From Azolla caroliniana (taxonomy: Eukaryota > Polypodiophyta): a DNA stretch of 64,000 nt. Positions 57,339 through 64,000 of the stretch are shown one piece after another. The DNA lies in NCBI GenBank assembly GCA_043228905.1, contig JBHGNT010000013.1, positions 11,594,001 through 11,658,000 on the forward strand, in the 5' to 3' direction. Every line of letters starts with the position of its first letter. The first letter of the stretch is position 1. Under the pieces are notes generated by a model. That model searched no databases, was not told the origin of the DNA, and was given only the letters and a program-made list of their open reading frames with translations. Position numbers and translations under genes: made by a program.

Positions 57339-59055
57339 AACTTCGCCTCCGACTCCGCTCGACCCGGAATCCACCGAACAAGAGATGGAGGAGGAAGATC
57401 ATCTTATGCGCATGTTCGAAGAAAGTCCGATCACGACCCGACTGAGCGGACCACAAGAGCCTTTGAGCGATCAAAGCACATCACGGCCTAGCCCGAAGAT
57501 AGACAAAGGCAAGGCGAAAATGTCAGAATACGAAGATCATCGCTTCGACGACGATGAATCGACTCACTCACTCAAGAGTGAGTTCGGCGGTTTCGAGGCA
57601 CCAATCGGAACTAAGAAAGCCCTCATCTCTGCAAATGAAAAACTCTGCCAATCCACTCGTGAAAAGAACCCCGTAAGCCGATTCGGCTACAACGATTATA
57701 TGGTGTACCATTACGCCTTTATGATGAAGGTAGCGACAGTACGGGAGCCGGAAACCTTTTTGGAAGCCACGAAGGACCCGCGATGGATCGAAGCAATGAA
57801 TGAAGAGATGCAGGCACTACGGAAGAACAAGACGTGGGATCTCATTCCCACCTCACCACACAAAAAGGCGATCGGATGTAGATGGATCTACAAGGTGAAG
57901 TATAACGATGATGGCTCCGTAAACCGCTACAATGCTCGACTCGGAGCGAAAGGATACGCTCAGACGCATGGCGTCGACTACGAAGAGACCTTTGCTCCGG
58001 TGGCAAAGATGACAACGGTGCAGACCGTAATTGTGCTTGCCGCGGCGAAAGGGCACCTCGTCATTTTATATGTGGATGACCTAGTCATTGGAGGTGAGCA
58101 TCTCGTCGAAATCACTAAGGTCAAATCCCTCCTTTCCGACAAGTTCGAGATGACGGACATGAAAGAGCTCCACTACCTCCTCGGCATCGAGGTAATTCGG
58201 ACTCCGGCCGGAATCATGATCTCTCAACGGCACTACATCCTCAACTTGTTATACAAGTTCGGGATGGCTGAGTGCAAATCCATGTCAACCCCGCTCGATC
58301 GTAATCTCAAACTAGATGCGAACTCCGGCACCAAAGCGTGTGAGCCGACTCAGTATCGGCAACTCATCGGGAGTCTCATCTACCTCACGATCACACGACC
58401 CGATCTGAGTTATCCGGTCGGTCTCCTTAGCCAATTCATGCAAACACCGCGTGATACTCACTTGGATTGCGCTAAGCGAGTTCTACGATACGTGAGCGGC
58501 ACAATGGATTGCGGCATCCTCTACAAGACTGCAATGCCAATACGACTCAAGGGGTACACAGACGCTGATTGGGCCGGCTACAAAGCCAATAGAAGATCAA
58601 CCTTCGAATTTGTTTTCTCCCTCGGCAACGGAGCAATATCCTGGAGTAGCAAGAAGTAGCCTATCGTCGCTCTTTCGAGTACGGAGGCGGAATACAGGGG
58701 CGCAGCCGTAGCTGTGTGTGAAGCCGTATGACTCAAGAGGATTTTGAAGGATTTGGGCGTACCCATCAAGGATCCGACTTCCCTTTACTGCGACAACATG
58801 AGCAGCATCTATCGGGCTCGGAACCCGGTGTTCCACGCACGGACAAAGCACATCGAAGTGCACTATCACTTCATTCGAGAGCGCGTTCTAGCTGGCGATG
58901 TCGACCTACAACACATTAACACCAATCTTCAAACGGCCGACATCTTCATTAAAGCCTTAGGTGCTGACAAGCTATGGCAATTCATGACCGATCTCGGATT
59001 GACGATCCCTGACCTGCCAAGCTTGAGGGGGAGTACTGAAGACACTACGCAATAA
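57339..59055 (+). pseudogene. Cop2 reverse transcriptase and RNase H
   Basis: Linker, then RT: YMVYHYAFMMKVATVREP, WDLIPTSPHKKAIGCRWIYK, then VIVLAAAKGHL joined directly to VILYVDDLVIGG. Compared with Cop1, about 85 residues between these are absent, including the motif A Asp. RNase H has GYTDADWAG, then TAG at 58657-58659 (from CAG), SSTEAEYRGAA, a TGA near 58728 (from TGG), YCDNMSSI and KHIEVHYHFIRE. It ends at 59055 after a purine tract coding SLRGS. Confidence 0.88.
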
Positions 59056-59226
59056 CGCGTGGATTCCGCAACCACGCAACAAAGTCGCGAAGAAAGACGC
59101 AAGCCGAAGCACAGACTTCGCAACTACGCACGCAAGCTGAAGCACTGACTTCGTAACTACGCACAACGCAAGCTGGAGCACGGATTCCGCAACTCCGCAT
59201 ACATGCGAGTCAACACGAGTTGACGT

Positions 59227-59872
59227 TGTCGCGAAGATTCGCGCGTGCGTGTGCTACTCGAGCGACCACCGGGGTCTTGGACTGGGGAGGACGTTCGCGG
59301 AATTATCGACGCTAGATGACGATCAATGTAAGATTAAATGAAAATGGTTTACTTGAGAAGAAGAAAAATTGTACACTTGAGAAGTAGAAAAATATGAAGA
59401 AGATAAAGACAAATTTTATATTGATGATAATGGTGTTGGTGATATCACATATTGAGCCCCCCTTACACAAGCCCAACTAGAGGCTTTTATAGGTCTTTCC
59501 ATGCTTGTGACATGCACAAAACCATTGGCTAAAACCATGGTTTTGTGCACACGGTTTTGCTTATGTCATGCACAAACCATGGGTTTAAAACCATGGTTTT
59601 GTGCACATGGTTTTCTATGGTTGTTTCGTCTATAATTTGTATATGAAAAGGAAATACATAAAATTTACACTATATGATAGTTGTCCTAGTGGTAAGGCAA
59701 TTATCTTGTATCTTAGAGGTGCAAGGTTCAAACCTTGCTTGCACCCCTCTGAATGAACTCAAGTGCCACTAGGCCTTAGGAGGCTTATTTACTAAGTTTA
59801 TGTGCAATGTTGCACATCCTTGGTTTATTCGTCTCACTCGGTTTCACACCGTAGCCGAAAATCGTCACGACA
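59227..59872 (-). repeat. 3' LTR of GypB-na
   Basis: 646 bp, TGTCGCGAAG...CGTCACGACA. Sense TATAAAAG at 59484-59491. Upstream of it on the sense strand lies a hairpin cluster: GCACAAAACCAT/ATGGTTTTGTGC at 59514-59548 and AACCATGGGTTTAAAACCATGGTT-like palindromes to about 59616. A tRNA-like module on the opposite strand follows. The two differences from the other copy are both C/T. Confidence 0.95.
59675..59750 (+). other. tRNA-like module in GypB-na 3' LTR
   Basis: A box TGTCCTAGTGG (59682-59692, one mismatch to consensus) and B box GGTTCAAACC (59725-59734), 43 bases apart as in GypB. The T arm pairs perfectly (GCAAGG with CCTTGC). The acceptor stem is not complete. Antisense to the element and in U3. 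Confidence 0.6.
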
Positions 59873-61366
59873 TCCACCCCCACCAAACCCGCACATCCTC
59901 CGGTATGTGCCGAGAAAGGTGAAGAGGTGAGATCTTTGGCAACGGTGATCAACCGAGTTCCTTTGCACGCTCGTTGACTTCGTCTTCCACTTCGAGTATG
60001 CGCAATCTTTCCAACCGAACCACCGTAGCCACCCGATCCACCATATACGGCGCTCACACCTTCTTCCCCGATCGGTTGTAGTAGATCTACCGAACGATGT
60101 CGTCGATACGACCGCTCTTCCTTCGTCCACCGCGCGTGTCCTTCGATTGGACTCCTGGCCACTCCTCACGCTCACCGTCTTCAACTGGGTATTGTAGATC
60201 GTTCGTGTCGATCTCCGATTAGGCCGGGTTTGCCCTTGTCCGGATCGGTCTCCACCGATCGCTTCTTGGCTTGGTTGGCCTTCGTCTGCATTCACATTTC
60301 CCCGAGTCGGGCTCGACCGATTGATTCTGGCTGGGTCGGCCCCCTTTTGGATTGGAATTGTCCGATCGATTTTCGCCGAATCAGGTTTCGGCCGGGTCGG
60401 CCCCAGTCGATCGGCTCCCATGTGGATCTTCCTTCGTTCGGGCCGGAATCTCGGCCGGATCGTCTTCCGGTTCGACTGGTTCTCGACTCTTCCTTCCTTC
60501 CCGTATGTAACCTCTCCATCGAACTCAACCGCAGCTTCATCCTTGGCCTCCACGTCGGCCATATCCTTCCCTCCGTGTATGCTCGCCTCGAGCCATATTG
60601 TCTCCTCTTCGCCACCTCCTTTATCTTCGGTCTTATGTCGACACACGGTCTCAACTGCCGAAGTCTCCGGAACCAGTGTGAAGGAATCCCTTCGCTCATG
60701 CACATTTACCTTGTCTTCTTCATCGCCCTTCCGGTCGTCCTCTTTTTTGTCCACACATTCCGTCTCTCCGGTCTCACGTTGGCGCACGTGCACAACCGCC
60801 GAAGTCTCTAGAATAGGTGTGGGGATATCCTTTCTTCCTCGATCTTCTTCCTCCTTGTGTTGGGCCTTCGTCTTCCCGTCACCACCTTCCGTCTCTCCGG
60901 TCTCACGTTGGCACATGGGCGCAACCGTCGAAGTCTCTGGAACAAGCGTGAAGAAAGTGTCGACATGGCTATCCGTTCTCGACTCGTCCATAGCCACCTC
61001 CGACTCGATGTCGTTTGTCATGGCTACCTCCTCAATCACGTCGGACTCAAACACTTTATCTCCCTCGATCATGCAAGATTTTCTAATGCTTGCGCCTTCA
61101 TCACCCGATGTTTCGTACACAATGCGTGTTCCGAAACATTTATCCTCCCTCGAAGTGACGTTCGCCGTCCTCGAGTCATCGGCCTCCTCCTTCGCCGTCG
61201 TTTCTTTGTAAGACAAGAAGGTGACTTGTTTCACACCTTCTCTCTCGGTACCGTCATACCGAACTAGAGCCTTTGTATCGGCCACTTCATTAACCCGCAT
61301 TTGTTGGGAGGTCTCTTCTTCCTCGATCACCATTCGCCTCGGTTTTGTCTCCCTTCTAAGCTTCAT
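59834..61366 (-). CDS. GypB-na second ORF, repeat-rich
   Basis: A 510-codon frame that starts with an ATGA overlap on the gag stop (61363-61366), so it could be reached by reinitiation or a -1 shift. The first half holds three diverged copies of a unit with LVPETSTV...CQRETGETE and many D/E/K residues. The second half is basic and Pro/Arg-rich (RPRFRPERRKIHMGAD, RPNRRSTRTI). The last 80 residues run out through the tract and into the LTR and probably are not real coding. In another frame near 60000 a scrap like the integrase C-terminus (APYMVDRVATVVRLERL) remains. No known domain; function unknown. Confidence 0.6.
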   Translation of the reverse strand: MKLRRETKPRRMVIEEEETSQQMRVNEVADTKALVRYDGTEREGVKQVTFLSYKETTAKEEADDSRTANVTSREDKCFGTRIVYETSGDEGASIRKSCMIEGDKVFESDVIEEVAMTNDIESEVAMDESRTDSHVDTFFTLVPETSTVAPMCQRETGETEGGDGKTKAQHKEEEDRGRKDIPTPILETSAVVHVRQRETGETECVDKKEDDRKGDEEDKVNVHERRDSFTLVPETSAVETVCRHKTEDKGGGEEETIWLEASIHGGKDMADVEAKDEAAVEFDGEVTYGKEGRVENQSNRKTIRPRFRPERRKIHMGADRLGPTRPKPDSAKIDRTIPIQKGADPARINRSSPTRGNVNADEGQPSQEAIGGDRSGQGQTRPNRRSTRTIYNTQLKTVSVRSGQESNRRTRAVDEGRAVVSTTSFGRSTTTDRGRRCERRIWWIGWLRWFGWKDCAYSKWKTKSTSVQRNSVDHRCQRSHLFTFLGTYRRMCGFGGGGCRDDFRLRCETE

Positions 61367-62073
61367 TTCTTTTGTTGGTGGTGCGTTGTTGCATCTCGTC
61401 CCTCTTCGATCGTCCCTCTTCGATCGTCCCTCATGGGCCGTCTTGTTGTCGTCGATATTCTCGCTTGCCCCTTATCGTGTAGTCGGCATACACTTTCCAC
61501 TTTGCTCCAATCCTCGATGAGGCCATTTGCACCATCATCTTCTTCGAGTTTGAGGCCGATCGCCATCCTTTCCATTCGATCGATTGACTTCACGAACATA
61601 AGGACCTTATCGACCCCCACCAATCTTTGTTCCCGCTCCGACAATTGAGAAAAATGATGCTCGAAGTCTACGAATGCTTGTGTCGCGCCTTGGTGGGTCT
61701 TCGCTGATGTCACCCATTGGTTGAAGTTGCGTCGATCTTGTCCCTTTAGTCTCTCATAGTCATATTCCTCCAATAGAGCCTTCTCGAAAGTCGCCCACGA
61801 ATCATGAGCTTCTAGAAGCTCTTTTACATCTTTGAAGATCGGTTGAGACACCACCCGACAAAAGTACTCTAGCCTCATAGCTTTGTCCACACCTCTTGAA
61901 TCCATCTCCGCATTGTAGACTTTTAGGAAACTTTGGACTTTGACACCGTTGAAATAGCTCATTCGTTCGACTACCTTGTCGACGGCTTGTTGGGCTTCAT
62001 TTCTTCTTTTCCCTTCTCTCAAAAACTCCATCATCCTTCTTGACATTGCCTCCATGAGATATTCGCCATCCAT
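61363..62073 (-). CDS. GypB-na gag
   Basis: A 236-aa capsid-like protein starting MDGEYLMEAMSRRMMEFLR, with WATFEKALLEEYDYERLKG and FVDFEHHFSQLSEREQRL, the spacing of a Ty3/gypsy gag core. No zinc knuckle is seen. It starts 44 bases inside the 5' LTR end and is fully open, which fits a recent insertion. It would package the element RNA. Confidence 0.8.
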   Translation of the reverse strand: MDGEYLMEAMSRRMMEFLREGKRRNEAQQAVDKVVERMSYFNGVKVQSFLKVYNAEMDSRGVDKAMRLEYFCRVVSQPIFKDVKELLEAHDSWATFEKALLEEYDYERLKGQDRRNFNQWVTSAKTHQGATQAFVDFEHHFSQLSEREQRLVGVDKVLMFVKSIDRMERMAIGLKLEEDDGANGLIEDWSKVESVCRLHDKGQARISTTTRRPMRDDRRGTIEEGRDATTHHQQKK

Positions 62074-62117
62074 CTTCGTCCTCCCCTGCTGCTCTTCACG
62101 TCGGGTTCACCAAATGA

Positions 62118-62763
62118 TGTCGCGAAGATTCGCGCGTGCGTGTGCTACTCAAGCGACCACCGGGGTCTTGGACTGGGGAGGACGTTCGCGGAATTATCGA
62201 CGCTAGATGACGATCAATGTAAGATTAAATGAAAATGGTTTACTTGAGAAGAAGAAAAATTGTACACTTGAGAAGTAGAAAAATATGAAGAAGATAAAGA
62301 CAAATTTTATATTGATGATAATGGTGTTGGTGATATCACATATTGAGCCCCCCTTACACAAGCCCAACTAGAGGCTTTTATAGGTCTTTCCATGCTTGTG
62401 ACATGCACAAAACCATTGGCTAAAACCATGGTTTTGTGCACACGGTTTTGCTTATGTCATGCACAAACCATGGGTTTAAAACCATGGTTTTGTGCACATG
62501 GTTTTCTATGGTTGTTTCGTCTATAATTTGTATATGAAAAGGAAATACATAAAATTTATACTATATGATAGTTGTCCTAGTGGTAAGGCAATTATCTTGT
62601 ATCTTAGAGGTGCAAGGTTCAAACCTTGCTTGCACCCCTCTGAATGAACTCAAGTGCCACTAGGCCTTAGGAGGCTTATTTACTAAGTTTATGTGCAATG
62701 TTGCACATCCTTGGTTTATTCGTCTCACTCGGTTTCACACCGTAGCCGAAAATCGTCACGACA
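62118..62763 (-). repeat. 5' LTR of GypB-na, with primer site
   Basis: 646 bp, same length as the 3' copy. The sense strand continues after it with TCATTTGGTGAACCCGACGTG (complement of 62097-62117), a likely primer site from TGGTGAACCC; the tRNA is not assigned. It carries the same TATA, hairpins and tRNA-like module as the 3' copy. Confidence 0.95.
62566..62641 (+). other. tRNA-like module in GypB-na 5' LTR
   Basis: Same sequence as at 59675-59750: A box at 62573-62583 and B box at 62616-62625, with the T arm intact. As part of the 5' LTR it would be oriented away from the element body. Confidence 0.6.
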
Positions 62764-62840
62764 ACGTGGACTCCAGAATGCGAGTTGAAGCGGATTTCGG
62801 ATACAGTCTAAAACCGACCCGACTTGAGCTTGAGGGGGCG

Positions 62841-63222
62841 TGTTGAGAATCAAGCTCAACTTGGTCTAGTGTGTGAACTCACCTTGAGAGTGAAGAGACA
62901 CTCCAACGGTCAAGATTCACCATTATGTCACCACTTTGTATTCTAGCATTTAGTATGAGTCATAGAATCATATTCTATGACACATAACTTATGAGCTTTC
63001 ACATTCCCCATGCTCCATGAGCCTAGTAGTTAATGAAGAGAGAGGGTGACTACATAAAGCACTCTCCTCCCACCTTGTAAAATGTTGAGTCTTTCTCCTT
63101 TGCTAATATACTTTTAACCTTGCGTATACTCTGTCTCTCTCTCTGTCTCTATCTCTATCTCACACACACACACAGTTCACACCTATTCCGCTTCACAAGA
63201 ATCTATCTCTTGATTCTTTATA
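62841..63222 (+). repeat. 3' LTR of Cop2
   Basis: 382 bp after the purine tract TTGAGCTTGAGGGGGCG. Its last bases are TTTATA where the 5' copy has TTTACA, so the terminal CA is mutated. The hairpin is at 62955-62968 and 62972-62985. Followed by the target duplication GAGAT. Confidence 0.95.
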
Positions 63223-63246
63223 GAGATGACACCACTCATCCGATAC

Positions 63247-63592
63247 TGTCAGGGATAGTACTAGAGGCAAGGAGAATTAGTACTAAAGATAGAGGAGAAG
63301 AATGAGGATTAGTACTCAAAAGGGAAAGAGTGTGTGAGAATCACGAGAGGGGAAGAGAGAGAGAGAGAGAGAGAGAGAATGATGACAACAAGAAGGATAT
63401 TATTATATAAAGAAGAATACAAGAACAACTAGGAAGCTTAAGACTGGCATTGAACCGAATTGGTTCTAAATAATGCCATGTGCCTTTATTTATAGTACTG
63501 TCAGGAGTACTCCTGAAGTATGGCTTCAACCCATGTAACACAAGGTCATGGGTTCAAATCCTTTTGGAGCCATACCATGCCATATCATGACA
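63247..63592 (-). repeat. 3' LTR of GypD
   Basis: 346 bp with TGTCAGGGAT...ATCATGACA ends (TGTCA/TGACA inverted). A purine tract follows inside (minus strand AAAGGGGGGGATAG, 63593-63606). Sense TATAAATA at 63487-63494, a perfect 16-bp palindrome TCAGGAGTACTCCTGA at 63501-63516 and a tRNA-like module at 63518-63575. A (GA)n run is at 63351-63379. Confidence 0.82.
63518..63575 (+). other. tRNA-like module in GypD LTR
   Basis: Plus strand, antisense to the element. GTATGGCT (63518-63525) pairs with AGCCATAC (63568-63575) like an acceptor stem, AACCCATG (63528-63535) pairs with CATGGGTT (63547-63554), and GGTTCAAATCC (63551-63561) is a perfect B box. The A-box region (TGGCTTCAACC) is poor and a normal D arm is absent, so it is a shortened tRNA-like fold rather than a tRNA gene. 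Confidence 0.55.
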
Positions 63593-63606
63593 CTATCCCC
63601 CCCTTT

Positions 63607-64000
63607 AAAAGACGAGTGTTGTCTTTGATTGAGGACCAGGTTTGTCTAGATAATGATGATGGAAGTCCTGATAGGGTTCTAGAATAGTGATGTCCTGATA
63701 GGGTTCTAGAATAGTGAAGTCCTGATAGGGTTCTAGAATACGATTGGGAATAGTGATGTCCTGATAGGGTTCTAGAAGAGAAATATGAAATATAGGATGT
63801 ATCCGTAGTTGTGGAGGTAGCTCAAGGTGAAAAGTGACATCATTAATTTTTCCGTTAATACAGAACGGCCCTAATAGTCAATAATCCAATTTGTCACATG
63901 GTCGAGTAGTTTTTATGTGTCGTCGTAATAGTCATACACGATCTCCAATATCAAAACTGGATAGAATTCGATGATGATCCGCATAATCTTTTTGTGTTTG
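63607..64000 (-). pseudogene. GypD integrase C-terminal end (partial)
   Basis: The last part of a Ty3/gypsy pol that continues beyond the window. Read on the minus strand: QKDYADHHRILSSFDIGDRV, a stop where Trp is usual, LLRRHIKTTRPCDKLDY, stop, [20 protein letters not shown] and [20 protein letters not shown]. This is the usual order of the GPF module and the HPVFH-SLLKPY ending. A 27-bp tandem repeat then codes the ending LEPYQDITI several times over (63665-63781). Confidence 0.8.

Larger units (their letters stand above)
59227..62763 (-). mobile_element. GypB-na, non-autonomous gypsy element
   Basis: 3537 bp with two 646-bp LTRs that differ at only two sites, a 4-bp ACGT duplication on both sides (59223-59226, 62764-62767), a gag ORF and a second repeat-rich ORF, but no RT or RNase H. 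LTR ends, purine tract (minus strand TTGGTGGGGGTGGA at 59873-59886) and the next 90 internal bases match GypB. It is the youngest insertion in the window and presumably moved with pol supplied by a GypB-like element. Confidence 0.9.
53726..63222 (+). mobile_element. Cop2, Ty1/copia element with nested insertions
   Basis: Two LTRs (53726-54115 and 62841-63222), flanked by the 5-bp target duplication GAGAT (53721-53725 and 63223-63227). Internal order gag-PR-IN-RT-RH. It carries a 711-bp insertion (56623-57333) in the linker and GypB-na (59227-62763) in its 3' non-coding part. It is dead through an RT deletion and three stops. It lies inside Cop3. Confidence 0.93.

Overview
The window is plant nuclear DNA: two intact intron-containing host genes set in a thick layer of nested LTR retrotransposons. 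All ten inferred introns in the two genes' comparable positions are GT-AG, both genes are on the minus strand, and both open to full length when spliced by eye. One is a trehalose-6-phosphate phosphatase (1986-4561, 10 exons, 446 aa). The other is a chloroplast flavodiiron protein of the FLVB type (46517-51108, 10 exons, 634 aa). Flavodiiron proteins are known from algae, bryophytes, lycophytes, ferns and gymnosperms but not from flowering plants, so the source is most likely a non-flowering land plant. The compact introns (about 70 to 810 bp) argue mildly against a conifer. I cannot narrow it further.

Layout. 1-846: 3' end of a Ty3/gypsy element (GypA-1) with its LTR. 847-1985: intergenic. 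1986-4561: TPP gene, followed upstream by microsatellite-rich DNA to 5463. 5464-14384: AT-rich intergenic DNA with one GC-rich island carrying five ACGT-core boxes (7860-8148). 14385-20950: a gypsy RT relic, a copia solo LTR and the 3' part of GypB. 20951-35618: copia element Cop1, split by GypA-2 (22643-32550), a 9.9 kb gypsy element with a long coiled-coil ORF after pol. 35619-44850: two head-to-head chromoviruses (GypC-1, GypC-2). 46517-51409: FLVB and its G-box promoter. 52151-63246: Cop3, invaded by Cop2, which in turn carries a 711-bp insertion and the young non-autonomous GypB-na. 63247-64000: 3' end of GypD.

The insertion order can be read from target duplications: Cop2 in Cop3 (GAGAT), GypB-na in Cop2 (ACGT), a 711-bp unit in Cop2 (ACAAC) and GypA-2 in Cop1 (CTGAA/CCGAA). 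Almost every point lesion in the elements is explained by a C-to-T or G-to-A change, as expected for long-methylated DNA.

The most unusual signal is an LTR architecture shared by GypB, GypB-na and the otherwise unlike GypD. Just upstream of the sense TATA box lies a palindrome, and beyond it, on the antisense strand, a tRNA-like module with a good internal Pol III B box (and an A box in two of the three). I have not seen this described as a recurring LTR design. It is the best candidate here for something new, but it rests on reading by eye.
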